From Geobacter sp. (GTDB lineage: Bacteria > Desulfobacterota > Desulfuromonadia > Geobacterales > Geobacteraceae): a stretch of 42,262 nucleotides of DNA. Position numbers and translations under genes: made by a program. Positions 8,651 through 16,205 of the stretch are shown here, piece after piece. The stretch is taken from assembly GCA_003490025.1 (NCBI GenBank), contig DNJC01000012.1, forward strand, positions 7,736 through 49,997, given 5' to 3'. Under the pieces are notes generated by a model. The model was not told the origin of the DNA. It did no database searches and saw only the letters and a list, made by a program, of their open reading frames with translations. The first letter of the stretch is position 1. Each line of letters opens with the position of its first letter.

Positions 8651-9772
8651 ATGACCCTTTCCGAACCGGATCCCATCATCTCCATATTCATGTGCGGCGA
8701 CGTCATGCCGGGGCGGGGGATCGACCAGATCCTTCCCCACCCTGTCGACCCGCGCATCTACGAGTGGTTCGTGACCGATGCCCGCGTATATGTCGACATT
8801 GCCGAAAAGGTGAGCGGGCCGATTCCGAGGGAGGTTCCCTTCGACTACATCTGGGGTAAAACGCTCGATACCTTCAGAGAGCTACGCCCCGACGTGAAAA
8901 TCGTCAACCTTGAGACCAGCGTCACTACATCTGAAGATTTTTGGCAGGGGAAGGGGATCAACTACCGGATGCATCCGGCGAACTTCCCCGCGATCGCCGC
9001 TGCCGGCATAGACGTCTGCGCGCTTGCCAACAACCACGTGCTGGACTGGGGATACGAGGGGCTGGAAGAGACGCTGCGGACCCTCGATGAATCGGGGCTG
9101 AAAGGCGCCGGAGCGGGGCGTGATCTTATGGCGGCGGCAGCGGCGGCGACGGTGGAGGTTCCCGGCAAGGGACGGGTGCATGTCTTCTCTTTCGGCGACG
9201 AGTCGAGCGGCGTCCCCTGGGAGTGGGCCGCGGGGAAAAGGCAGCCGGGTGTGAACCTGCTGCCGGACCTCTCCGAGAAGACGGCGCGGGCTATAGGCGA
9301 CTCTGTCTGGAAGGTGAAGCAAGAGGGTGACGTCGTCATCGCCTCGATCCACTGGGGTGACAACTGGGGATTCGATGTCCCGGATGATCACAGGAGATTC
9401 GCTCACCGGCTTATCGATCATTGCGGCATAGACATCATCCATGGTCACTCATCCCATCATGTAAAAGGGATGGAAGTGTACCGGGAGAAACTGATCATCT
9501 ATGGCTGCGGCGATTTCATCACCGACTACGAGGGGATCGGCAGCAACAGGGAATATCGCGGCGACCTCGGATTGATGTACTTCGCCTACGTCAACGCCTT
9601 GGACGGAAGGTTGAAGGAGCTGCGGCTCATACCGACCAGGATGCGGAAATTCCAGGTCACCAGACCCACAGCCGCCGACGTCCGCTGGCTCCGCGACACC
9701 CTGAACCGGGAGGGGAAGATTTTGGGTACTCGCGTTGAAGGAGCCGCGGCGACCTTGTTTCTGTCCTGGTAG
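8651..9772 (+). CDS. CapA-family (PGA_cap) metallophosphatase-fold protein
   Basis: A 373-aa protein of the bacterial capsule-synthesis CapA family, which adopts the calcineurin-like phosphoesterase fold. Metal-site motifs appear in order: CGDVMPGRG (about 15-23), VNLETSVT (about 84), ALANNHVLDWG (about 118-128), IASIHWGDNW (about 231-240) and IIHGHSSHHVKG (about 262-273). No signal peptide is seen, and no capsule or poly-gamma-glutamate synthesis genes are adjacent, so a cytoplasmic hydrolase role is as likely as polymer export. The start has no strong ribosome site (AAGGATTGG upstream). The family is secure; the substrate is unknown. Confidence 0.88.
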   Translation: MTLSEPDPIISIFMCGDVMPGRGIDQILPHPVDPRIYEWFVTDARVYVDIAEKVSGPIPREVPFDYIWGKTLDTFRELRPDVKIVNLETSVTTSEDFWQGKGINYRMHPANFPAIAAAGIDVCALANNHVLDWGYEGLEETLRTLDESGLKGAGAGRDLMAAAAAATVEVPGKGRVHVFSFGDESSGVPWEWAAGKRQPGVNLLPDLSEKTARAIGDSVWKVKQEGDVVIASIHWGDNWGFDVPDDHRRFAHRLIDHCGIDIIHGHSSHHVKGMEVYREKLIIYGCGDFITDYEGIGSNREYRGDLGLMYFAYVNALDGRLKELRLIPTRMRKFQVTRPTAADVRWLRDTLNREGKILGTRVEGAAATLFLSW

Positions 9773-9781
9773 TGTTCTTTT

Positions 9782-9890
9782 CTCGTTCCCAAGCTCCGGC
9801 TTGGGAACGGAACCTTCTGCCTCATTCCCCAGCTCCATCTCCTCTCTTTCTCTCATTTCCTCTCGTTCCTAAGCTCCAGCTTGGGAGCGA
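9782..9890. repeat. Palindromic repeat copies downstream of capA-like gene
   Basis: CGTTCCCAAGC/GCTTGGGAACG (9784-9809) and CGTTCCTAAGC/GCTTGGGAGCG (9864-9889) are two copies of one 26-base palindrome. A half copy (about 9821-9836) lies between them. This is an intergenic REP-like family. The second copy has compensating as well as non-compensating changes. Confidence 0.7.
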
Positions 9891-10053
9891 CAGCCTTAGC
9901 TTCGCAACGATACCCTTACTTCAACGAAGCAGCACTGGCAGTGTGTGATAGTATTACTCTCACTGCGAATCAACCTGCATCGTTGGTCACTATCTTGGTG
10001 ACCGCAACCTGAACTCTTAGCTGGCACACGGGATGCTGTGTCGAGGAGAGACT

Positions 10054-10608
10054 GTGAAACAGAGTGTAGTTTGTGCTGTCATCCTGTTGCTGGCATCTTC
10101 AACAACCGTCTTGGCTGCAGGGCCCTATGTCGGAGCCAGTGTGGGATTGAGCCTCATCTATCACGAAAATGCCGGCAAACAGCTTTTCGGTTCCAGCGAC
10201 GCGGCCGGGGGCGGATGGAATGCAAGTCTGGGGTACGACTTCGACACGTTCCGTGTGGAAGGTGAGTATGGGTACAAGTACGTGAGTTATATCCTCGCCT
10301 CCGGGAAGGTGGTGAGCTACATGGTCAACGGGTATTACGATTTCAAAAACGTGGGGTCCAATTTCAAACCTTTCCTTGGTGCCGGTATGGGGATCGTAAA
10401 GGGCGAGGTAGAGAGCGAAGGCTACGTAGCAGACGATTCCTCTTTGGCCGTTCAGGCGTCTTTCGGAGTCGGATACCACATCACGCAAAAACTCATCGGT
10501 TCCTTCTACTACCGTTTCGAAAGAGCTGTTATGAGTTTTTCGGGTCAGTGGGGCAACATACCCTATGGCAGTAACAACTTCATGGCGGGATTACGCTATA
10601 ACTTCTAA
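10054..10608 (+). CDS. OmpA-like/OmpX-type outer-membrane beta-barrel protein
   Basis: A 184-aa protein with a signal peptide (KQSVVCAVILLLASSTTVLA) followed by an eight-strand-type barrel. Aromatic girdle patterns alternate with glycine-rich turns (YVGASVGLSL, FKPFLGAGMGIVKGEV, GVGYHITQKLIGSFYYRF) and the C-terminus is LRYNF, a typical barrel end. The GTG at 10054 is chosen because GAGGAGAG sits 4-10 bases upstream and it gives a proper signal peptide; the in-frame ATG at 10033 adds a non-signal leader. It resembles the outer-membrane protein beta-barrel domain family (Opacity/Lom-like). Its ligand or role is unknown. It converges on the amidohydrolase gene. Confidence 0.8.
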   Translation: MKQSVVCAVILLLASSTTVLAAGPYVGASVGLSLIYHENAGKQLFGSSDAAGGGWNASLGYDFDTFRVEGEYGYKYVSYILASGKVVSYMVNGYYDFKNVGSNFKPFLGAGMGIVKGEVESEGYVADDSSLAVQASFGVGYHITQKLIGSFYYRFERAVMSFSGQWGNIPYGSNNFMAGLRYNF

Positions 10609-10674
10609 ACTTGCGATACAGCCGCAAGGTGGAGGATCCCCCTGCGGTGATCGCCGCCACTGTGACGCCTTCTT

Positions 10675-11655
10675 TCAGATTCTCAGCACGTCGCCGGCTT
10701 TCCTGAAAACATCCGCTCCCACTCCCAGCGCCTCCTTGATCTCCACGTCCCGGTCCCATGGGTTCGAGATCAGCGATATTGCCAGCATGCGCCGGGGCGA
10801 TAAGCGCCACGGGAAATAGAAAGGTGAAACGATCGGGGTGTTCAGCAGGGGCATGTCCGTTCCGTAGAGAAGGCGACCGTGCAGTTCGCGATGCTTCATC
10901 AGGCGCTGCAGGTGGCCGAGGCGGTTCACCTGCGTGAGGGCCGAGATGTCGGCGTAGAGGTTGGGAAACTCGCGGCAAAGACGAAGGAAGCGCTTGTGGT
11001 TGCTCTCTCCCTGGTTCCTGCCGTTGCTGCCGGCATGCGCGGCGATGACCGTGACGCCGAGGCTCAACGGCAGCCGGAGCCGCTCCGGGTCGGCCAACTC
11101 GTTGCGGGACGAGGTGAAGGAGCTCTCGGCGCCGGTGTGGGTAAGGAGCGGCAGTCCCAGTACTTTCAGCCTGAGGTAGAAGGGAACCAGCCGCCGGTCC
11201 GCCGGGTCGATATGCTGGATGGAAGGGAGCCACTTGAGCAGCACCGCACCGGCGTCGACCGCCTGCTCCAGCCTCTGCAGGGCGTCCCGGCGCAGCGGAT
11301 TGATGCTGGCCCCGAAGAGGAGGTTGGCATAGCGGCCGGTCTCGGCGGCGACGAACTCGTTTGGAATGAACATCTCCGTCCGCGCACGGTCCAGTTCCCC
11401 GTCCTCGCCTACCACGCCGTCCATCGCCAGGATCACCGCAGCAGACACGAGCTGCGACTGCGCCAGCATTTCCGAGGTGCGGCGCATCACCAGGCCGTCC
11501 CCTTCTCTGAGTAAGTCCTGCTCCGTAACGCCGAAGGCCTTGAGGAAGATCCTGTATCTCCAGCTCTTCCTCATGGAAGGGGAGATGAAGCAACCGCTTC
11601 CGCCTGCGCCGATGCCGGCGGTGTGGCAGTGAATGTCGATGATGCGGTTGGTCAT
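10675..11655 (-). CDS. Amidohydrolase-superfamily TIM-barrel hydrolase
   Basis: A 326-aa metal-dependent hydrolase of the amidohydrolase_2/TatD-like group. It begins MTNRIIDIHCHTAG, giving the first-strand H9-x-H11 metal site. Further candidate ligands follow in LLTHTGAESSF, VIAAHAGSNGRN and the late aspartate in LLYGTDMPLLN. The substrate cannot be read from sequence. The ATG at 11655 has AGGAG nine bases upstream on the coding strand; an in-frame ATG 15 codons earlier has only AGG touching the start codon. It is transcribed away from the brnT gene at 11833 and is apparently monocistronic. Confidence 0.82.
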   Translation of the reverse strand: MTNRIIDIHCHTAGIGAGGSGCFISPSMRKSWRYRIFLKAFGVTEQDLLREGDGLVMRRTSEMLAQSQLVSAAVILAMDGVVGEDGELDRARTEMFIPNEFVAAETGRYANLLFGASINPLRRDALQRLEQAVDAGAVLLKWLPSIQHIDPADRRLVPFYLRLKVLGLPLLTHTGAESSFTSSRNELADPERLRLPLSLGVTVIAAHAGSNGRNQGESNHKRFLRLCREFPNLYADISALTQVNRLGHLQRLMKHRELHGRLLYGTDMPLLNTPIVSPFYFPWRLSPRRMLAISLISNPWDRDVEIKEALGVGADVFRKAGDVLRI

Positions 11656-11798
11656 CGGGCCGACTCCTGCTCCAGTGTTGGTCAGTGCTGCATCCTGCAC
11701 CGAGTGATTTTCCTAGAAAAATAAAAGATGTCAGCCCCCCGTCTAAAAAAACTTCTGTGCTGTGGTGGAGGTTTTTTCCTCAGGGGCTGTTTTTTGAG

Positions 11799-11828
11799 TT
11801 GACGCTGCCTGAATAACGTATATACAAT
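11799..11828 (+). promoter_or_regulatory. Putative promoter of brnTA copy 1, abutting the start codon
   Basis: TTGACG (11799-11804) and TACAAT (11823-11828) are 18 bases apart. The brnT ATG begins only four bases after the -10 box, and no ribosome site is present, which suggests a leaderless transcript. The same arrangement occurs at the second brnTA pair. Confidence 0.5.
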
Positions 11829-11832
11829 AATT

Positions 11833-12114
11833 ATGACTTGGGACGAGGCGAAAAGGCAGACGAACCTAGAAAAGCATCGGCTGGATTTTGCCGATGCTGG
11901 TCTTGTTCTTTCCAATCGTTATCGCCTCGAGTTTGAAAGCGTTCGCAATGGGCAGATCCGGCGCCAGAGCTTTGCATATGTGACAGAGGTACTGACAGTG
12001 CTAACGGTCATTTGGTTGCCAGACGACACAAAACGCGTCATTAGCTTTCGCAGGGCGCATAAGTATGAAAGGGAGGCGTACCATGCCTGGCTCGAAAAAG
12101 AGTACCAAGAGTGA
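11833..12114 (+). CDS. brnT: BrnT-family type II toxin
   Basis: A 93-aa BrnT-like RNase toxin (RelE-type fold), paired with an overlapping BrnA-like antitoxin gene. The N-terminus TWDEAKRQTNLEKHRLDFADA follows the family pattern W-D-x-x-K-x3-N-x2-K-H-x3-F-x-x-A, here cited from residue 2 onward in two halves: TWDEAKRQTN and LEKHRLDFADA. The C-terminal half has IWLPDDTKRVISFRRAHKYER, matching the family R-x-I-S-x-R-x-A-x3-E-R core. BrnT toxins cleave RNA and are neutralised and autorepressed by BrnA. No Shine-Dalgarno is visible before the ATG. Confidence 0.88.
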   Translation: MTWDEAKRQTNLEKHRLDFADAGLVLSNRYRLEFESVRNGQIRRQSFAYVTEVLTVLTVIWLPDDTKRVISFRRAHKYEREAYHAWLEKEYQE

Positions 12115-12403
12115 TTGGGAAAAGGTGAAGCAGGATGTAGTTTCCGACGCTCCAATAGCGTATGATCCAGACACGGACCTGTACGACCCGAACGATCCTG
12201 CTCAGGTTGCAGCCTTTTTCTCAACAGCAAAAGTGATACGCAAACCTGGGCGTCCCAAAGCCCAAACGACCAAAGTCCCCATAGCCATCCGCCTTTCACC
12301 GGATGTGGTGGAATACTTCAAGGCAACCGGTTCCGGATGGCAATCCCGGATCGATGCGGCGCTGCATGAATGGATGGCAGGGCATCCTCAGAAACACGCG
12401 TAG
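12083..12403 (+). CDS. brnA: BrnA-family antitoxin
   Basis: A 106-aa BrnA-like antitoxin overlapping the toxin gene by 32 bases. The C-terminal ribbon-helix-helix-like part is recognisable: a GRPKA hinge, VPIAIRLSPDVVEYFKATG, then GWQSRIDAALHEWMAGH, which is the DNA-binding and dimerisation region that represses the operon. The N-terminal acidic half (SDAPIAYDPDTDLYDPND) would wrap the toxin. The ATG at 12083 has GGGAGG seven bases upstream, while the in-frame ATG at 12065 lacks one. The length exceeds copy 2 (90 aa) because of an extended N-terminal half. Confidence 0.87.
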   Translation: MPGSKKSTKSDWEKVKQDVVSDAPIAYDPDTDLYDPNDPAQVAAFFSTAKVIRKPGRPKAQTTKVPIAIRLSPDVVEYFKATGSGWQSRIDAALHEWMAGHPQKHA

Positions 12404-12522
12404 TCTTCTTTCAATCCTCGATTGCAACAACGCCCCCCTTGCAAGCAGGAATGATAACGCCGGCAGGCCAAGAACCGTCGCGTCGACTTCACCGTCACGA
12501 TAGATGCAGATAAAATGTGTCA

Positions 12523-12547
12523 GGGGGAGCCATCCCGGCTCCCCCCA
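12523..12547. terminator. GC-rich hairpin between brnA and DGC gene
   Basis: GGGGGAGCC and GGCTCCCCCC form a strong stem in the gap between two convergent genes (brnA forward, the zinc-binding gene reverse). There is no clear T-run on either side; it may still serve as a bidirectional end. Confidence 0.4.
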
Positions 12548-12597
12548 TTCACAACTCTCGTCAGTATCCTTCCTTCCCCTGTCCGATAGCCCCCGCC

Positions 12598-13101
12598 CTA
12601 GAGAGTAGCCGCAACTTTCTCCGCGACCGTCCGTGCGTGAGCCTCGATCTCCTCGCTCGGCATCTCATCGAGACCAAACAGGTTCCGGTCGAAATCGTAC
12701 AACCTGTCTACGGCGATCACTTCCGGCGCAAGTTTCGTCACGACACCCTTCATCATCCGTGAAGCGCAGTTGACGTAGCACCCCTCAAAGGCGACCACCC
12801 GCTCCGCGTTGGCCACCAGCGCCCTTTGACCCGTGTCCTTGGTGAACGCGCCCCCAAGGCAGATCCTGGCGGTTTTGTCTCTCGCCAGCGAGTGGCACAG
12901 GATGTTCGCCGCCCGGCGCGCCACCTCGCCCCTCAGACAGGCGCCCTCGCACGACAAGACGGCAACGGGTTTCGACTTCTGCCCCTCCGCGTAATCGTCG
13001 CAGAGTTTGCAGTTGCCCTTGGACTTCTCGATCTTCACCACTTCGAAATCTTCGTTTTCCTCGTTCTGGCTCCCTTTCCCGCAGCAATCCTTCCAGTTCA
13101 T
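12598..13101 (-). CDS. DGC-domain putative zinc-binding protein
   Basis: A 167-aa cysteine-rich cytoplasmic protein of the DGC/'putative zinc-binding protein' family. Conserved pieces are CCGK near the start, NCKLCDDY (about 30-37), VLSCEGACLRGEVARRAAN (about 48-66), CLGGAFTKDTGQR (about 81-93) and FEGCYVNCASRM (about 104-115), the last containing the cysteine pair. The family is often found near arsenic or redox genes, but none is adjacent here. A purine-rich ribosome site (GGAGGAACGAT) precedes the ATG. Molecular function is unproven; metal or thiol chemistry is inferred from the cysteines. Confidence 0.8.
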   Translation of the reverse strand: MNWKDCCGKGSQNEENEDFEVVKIEKSKGNCKLCDDYAEGQKSKPVAVLSCEGACLRGEVARRAANILCHSLARDKTARICLGGAFTKDTGQRALVANAERVVAFEGCYVNCASRMMKGVVTKLAPEVIAVDRLYDFDRNLFGLDEMPSEEIEAHARTVAEKVAATL

Positions 13102-13566
13102 ATCGTTCCTCCGCCTATAGATTTGACAGCTTCTGTTCTATAGACGGGGAAGGCGCCGGAAAGGATACGCCATCGGGTAATTTCCTATTGCCGGGCGACG
13201 TTCAGTATAGGTTCACCTTTGACAAGGATAAGAGATGTCTATATAGTGCGGTCTAATTTAAAGCTGGCATCTCAACCCCACATGAGAAGCACCGGCTTCC
13301 TGGTGTCACAAACCTCAAGTAGCAAAGCGGTGGATGGTGAGAATTCTGGCCATCCCCCCAGTTGGCACATTTTGCGTCCTCGGTTTTGTGACATATCAGC
13401 AACTTAGGTTAATAAGAAGTATATAAGTTTCCTAATGTTGTGGGTGGCGAGGGCGGATGGTGCAAATTTCCCCTCAGTAACGAGTTGATCGCAATAAACA
13501 GCATGCAATTGAATGGCCCGTGAATGCCGATGCTGAGGCGACTATCATTCAAACTAGGAATCGACA
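13102..13566. other. Gene-free stretch, AT-richer than surroundings
   Basis: About 465 bases without a convincing gene. A 62-codon open frame at 13219-13407 has no ribosome site and no recognisable content. The composition shifts toward AT, continuing into the orphan membrane-protein gene that follows, which suggests a transferred block. No terminator or clear promoter was recognised. Confidence 0.5.
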
Positions 13567-14280
13567 ATGAAAGAAACACGACATTTTCTCCGGTACATCA
13601 CACCAGGCGTACTTTTCGGATTCCTCACCTTATTCCTCGTGTGGATAGCTCTTGCCGATTGGACGAATTCGGCCTTAAAGGAGTGCGTCTTCGCAGAGAA
13701 TAACTCTCTCGCTTTCATAATTACTACATTGCTTATTTCTGGAGTGCTCGGCTATCTGTTTGCGACAATACACCACTGTTGCCATTGGCATCTGCCAACC
13801 GACAATAATGTAATCAATCACGTAGAACAGATAAAATCACTTCGGGAAAAAGGGTTGATCCCTTCACTCGCTGACACACCGGCTAATCCACGCTTGGAAG
13901 CGCTGACCACCATATCAGTTCTATGGTTTGAACGATTGGAGATGGGCAACCCTGTTGGCAATTCAGAAGGGAGGGTTGCTGCTTTTGGGGACTTGGCTCA
14001 CGGAACCGGGACTGCCAGAGTAGCTTCAGTCTTCGCACTCCTGACGGCCATTTTAATCTGCATATTTTGCGGAAGTTTTGATCTATCATTATCTAACATT
14101 TTTCGCTATGTCCTGATGGTAGTCCTCGGACTTATGACTATATGGCTGTTCCATGACGCATATCTACGTACCGGGAATATATCGCTACATCTATACGATC
14201 AAATCCTTGAGCACGCCCTTTTGAAGGAACGAACAAAGGAGGGAGAAGCAGCCGGGCCAGGCCTGAAAGAAAGATTCTGA
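13567..14280 (+). CDS. Orphan multi-pass membrane protein
   Basis: A 237-aa protein of unknown family. Hydrophobic segments lie at about residues 10-31 (YITPGVLFGFLTLFLVWIAL), 50-70 (AFIITTLLISGVLGYLFATI), 160-180 (ASVFALLTAILICIFCG) and 185-205 (FRYVLMVVLGLMTIWLFHDA). A polar cytoplasmic or periplasmic loop of about 90 residues between helices 2 and 3 includes HHCCHWH. It ends in a charged tail. The codon use and base composition are more AT-rich than neighbouring core genes, and it sits between two toxin-antitoxin pairs, so recent acquisition is plausible. No function can be assigned. Confidence 0.65.
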   Translation: MKETRHFLRYITPGVLFGFLTLFLVWIALADWTNSALKECVFAENNSLAFIITTLLISGVLGYLFATIHHCCHWHLPTDNNVINHVEQIKSLREKGLIPSLADTPANPRLEALTTISVLWFERLEMGNPVGNSEGRVAAFGDLAHGTGTARVASVFALLTAILICIFCGSFDLSLSNIFRYVLMVVLGLMTIWLFHDAYLRTGNISLHLYDQILEHALLKERTKEGEAAGPGLKERF

Positions 14281-14359
14281 AAGCGGCTTCCAACAAGGAA
14301 GTTGGACCGGTCCAAAACCCCGCCCGGTCAACTCCCTGCACGTTGGCGTAAAAACCAGG

Positions 14360-14632
14360 TCAGACATGCTTCATCGGGTGCTCCTTCAACCATTCTCGCA
14401 ATGCATCGTTCATTCGGGTCTGCCACCCCTTGCCGGTGGACTTGAATGCGGCCAGAATGTCCAAGTCGAAGCGAACTGTTTGCGAGGCCTTGGTTTGACC
14501 AGCGGGACGACCACGACGGACGATCTTGGTGCCTTGCATGAGGTCGGCTTTTTCAAACCAATCATCGGTTAATTCCGGGGCATCGTCCGGGTCAACTAAG
14601 GTGTTTTTGGTAACGGCTGATTTCGCGGTCAT
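14360..14632 (-). CDS. brnA: BrnA-family antitoxin (copy 2)
   Basis: A 90-aa BrnA-like antitoxin, second gene of a minus-strand toxin-antitoxin pair. It has the acidic N-terminal part (LVDPDDAPELTDDWFEKAD), the GRPAG hinge, and the ribbon-helix-helix region TVRFDLDILAAFKSTGKGW followed by QTRMNDALREWLKEHP. It overlaps the upstream brnT by 41 bases, with GAGG about seven bases before the ATG. It shares the same C-terminal layout as the plus-strand copy at 12083, but the sequences differ clearly, so this is not a recent duplication. Confidence 0.88.
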   Translation of the reverse strand: MTAKSAVTKNTLVDPDDAPELTDDWFEKADLMQGTKIVRRGRPAGQTKASQTVRFDLDILAAFKSTGKGWQTRMNDALREWLKEHPMKHV

Positions 14633-14864
14633 TGGCGTACCTCATTGAAATGATTCTTCGAGCATCGTTTCGTGGAGTCCAAACCATTACAACGATGCGG
14701 TCAGCAAGGAATCCGACGGTGATGAAGCGTTCCTCGCCGTAGTCAACCCGATTATCGCGAGCGATGAAGTGAATACCGGCAAAAACCTTGTCGGCATCAG
14801 CAAAATCAAGCCCGCGCTCCAGCAGGGTCTTTTCACGTTTCACCGTATCGAACTCAATGATCAT
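14592..14864 (-). CDS. brnT: BrnT-family type II toxin (copy 2)
   Basis: A 90-aa BrnT-like RNase toxin. It begins MIIEFDTVKREKTLLERGLD, a variant of the family N-terminus with the W replaced by F and the usual K-H pair replaced by E-R, and continues FADADKVFAG. The C-terminal part VVWTPRNDARRIISMRYAND is close to the family core, read here as MVWTPRNDARRIISMRYAN. The changed K-H position could affect activity. The -10 box of the proposed promoter ends only six bases before the ATG, and there is no ribosome site, again suggesting a leaderless message. Confidence 0.83.
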   Translation of the reverse strand: MIIEFDTVKREKTLLERGLDFADADKVFAGIHFIARDNRVDYGEERFITVGFLADRIVVMVWTPRNDARRIISMRYANDREISRYQKHLS

Positions 14865-14869
14865 GGCTT

Positions 14870-14921
14870 AAATGTAACAACGTAAATAAGGCGCGTCAAT
14901 ATAAAATGTAACAACATAAAA
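14870..14921 (-). promoter_or_regulatory. Promoter and direct-repeat operator of brnTA copy 2
   Basis: On the minus strand TTGACG (14894-14899) and TACATT (14871-14876) are 17 bases apart. An imperfect direct repeat (AAATGTAACAACGTAAAT at 14870-14887 and AAATGTAACAACATAAAA at 14903-14920, plus-strand reading) overlaps the -10 box and lies just upstream of the -35 box. This is a good candidate for BrnA autorepression, which is the known mode for the family. Confidence 0.55.
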
Positions 14922-14999
14922 TCATCCGAGAGCCCAGGTATTTTGCCGAGTAGCAAATCCTCGATGCTTTCATCTATCTCGCGCCTATTATAAGAACAT

Positions 15000-15560
15000 C
15001 TACCCCTTGCGGTCGCACATCAGTTCGTTGCGATCATCGTGGTACAACTCGCACTGGCAGGTCATGGCGCTCCGCAAAGCGGCTCTCCCACGGTGCAGCC
15101 GGATCTTAACGGTCTCGACGCTGAGATCGAGCACCTCCGCTATTTCGGCATTGGAAAGCTCCTCGAAATCATTCAGGATCAGGACGGTGCGGTAGTTCTT
15201 CGGCAACTCTTCCACGACACCCCTGATGCAGGCGTTCATCTCCCGCCGGATATACTCGCTCTCCGTCCCCTGCCGGTCCTCATCGGGGAAGTCGTCGATC
15301 GAACTCTCCTCGTCAAGCAGCAACTCAGAGCGCTTTTGTGTTGCCAGGGATGAAGTGGCGTAATCGTGAGCGAGGTTGGTGGCAATGCGATAGATCCAGG
15401 CCGAAAGGGAAGCCTCGTCCCGCAAGGTATCCAGCGATTTGCTGACTTTGAGAAAGACAGCCTGGGTGACATCGGGAGCTGCATCGTCAGACAGCAGTTT
15501 GCCGATATACCGGGAAATCCTGGGATGGAACTCGTGGTAGATGGATTCAAAATCCTTCAA
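15000..15560 (-). CDS. ECF-type sigma-70 factor with C-terminal cysteine tail
   Basis: A 186-aa extracytoplasmic-function sigma factor. Region 2 is at about residues 10-75 (DVTQAVFLKVSKSLDTL, then SAWIYRIATNLAHDY) and region 4 at about 112-165 (LPKNYRTVLILNDFEELSNA, then EIAEVLDLSVETVKIRLHRG). After region 4 comes a short tail with C-x-C and a third cysteine (TCQCELYHDDRNELMCDRKG). Cysteine tails in other ECF factors (for example CorE types) sense metals or redox state. No anti-sigma gene is adjacent. The start is TTG at 15558-15560, four bases after AGGAGG, with an in-frame stop just upstream. The small membrane-protein gene lies 62 bases upstream on the same strand. Confidence 0.88.
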   Translation of the reverse strand: MKDFESIYHEFHPRISRYIGKLLSDDAAPDVTQAVFLKVSKSLDTLRDEASLSAWIYRIATNLAHDYATSSLATQKRSELLLDEESSIDDFPDEDRQGTESEYIRREMNACIRGVVEELPKNYRTVLILNDFEELSNAEIAEVLDLSVETVKIRLHRGRAALRSAMTCQCELYHDDRNELMCDRKG

Positions 15561-15622
15561 GGCACCTCCTCATGGGACTCGGACTGCATCTTTACCCTTT
15601 CCCGGGCGCCCCTTTGCAGTCG

Positions 15623-15832
15623 CTAGTATGGTTTGCGCCCTTTGATGCTGGACTTGTATGCATCGACGACGTTGGCAATATAACAAGCTGGCGCCATGAG
15701 AACAAGGACGGCGACATTATATTTCTGCTTCAAGGTCAGGTCCGCGCCCTCGAAGAACCACCCCTTTATGCCGAGATATCCCGCCAGCAGGAATATGACC
15801 GAGAAGATTGCGAACGCCAGTCCCTTTTGCAT
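15623..15832 (-). CDS. Small two-helix membrane protein upstream of sigma factor
   Basis: A 69-aa protein with two hydrophobic segments (about 4-24, GLAFAIFSVIFLLAGYLGIK; about 38-58, YNVAVLVLMAPACYIANVVD) and a basic C-terminus. It starts MQKGLAF behind GGGGA on the minus strand and ends 62 bases before the ECF sigma gene, so co-transcription is likely. No family is recognised. By position it could modulate the sigma factor, but it lacks any visible anti-sigma domain. It could instead be an unrelated small membrane protein. Confidence 0.55.
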   Translation of the reverse strand: MQKGLAFAIFSVIFLLAGYLGIKGWFFEGADLTLKQKYNVAVLVLMAPACYIANVVDAYKSSIKGRKPY

Positions 15833-16205
15833 TTCCCCATTTTATCGGGGACACACTCAGCCTGCTCAGGCGGGCGCAGTTGAAACGAAAATGCGGGATC
15901 AAGCTCGAGGCGGTCAGGCAGCTTCTTAGACGATGCGTTTCCCATCACTACCAATGATGGCCAAATTGCTGTTGGTTGAATGAAGACCAATTCTGGCGTA
16001 CAATCTCACAAGGCACCTTCTGAACTATAAAGATTGGGCTCTTATCAGAGAGCTATTCAGACGGGACATTCCTGACAGAATGACCCCAGCTGAGATAATC
16101 AGCGACCCTATTGCCAGCCTAAGACCATTTTGAGTTTTTCAGCTTCGACTACAGTAACTTCTTCCATCGATACGTTTCTGCTAGTTATGGATCAGGGGAA
16201 ATGCA
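15833..16205. other. Gene-free divergent promoter region
   Basis: About 370 bases between the minus-strand small membrane-protein gene and the plus-strand response regulator. It must hold the promoters for both directions. I saw no convincing sigma-70 or sigma-54 promoter, terminator or repeat. AGGGGA precedes the regulator ATG. Confidence 0.5.

Noticed and set aside
8707..8800. CapA-like gene as part of a capsule or poly-gamma-glutamate operon
   Set aside because: No synthetase, flippase or other capsule gene is adjacent, and no signal peptide is seen.
10022..10037. Sigma-54-like promoter TGGCAC-N5-ATGCT upstream of the OmpA-like gene
   Set aside because: Spacing of GG and GC is right, but the predicted start site (about 10048) would cut off the ribosome site needed for the chosen GTG at 10054.
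13371..13384. Possible sigma-54 box TGGCACATTTTGC
   Set aside because: Distance between the GG and GC elements is two bases too short.
13219..13407. 62-codon open frame in the gap before the orphan membrane protein
   Set aside because: No ribosome site, no recognisable composition or motif, and no coupling to neighbours.
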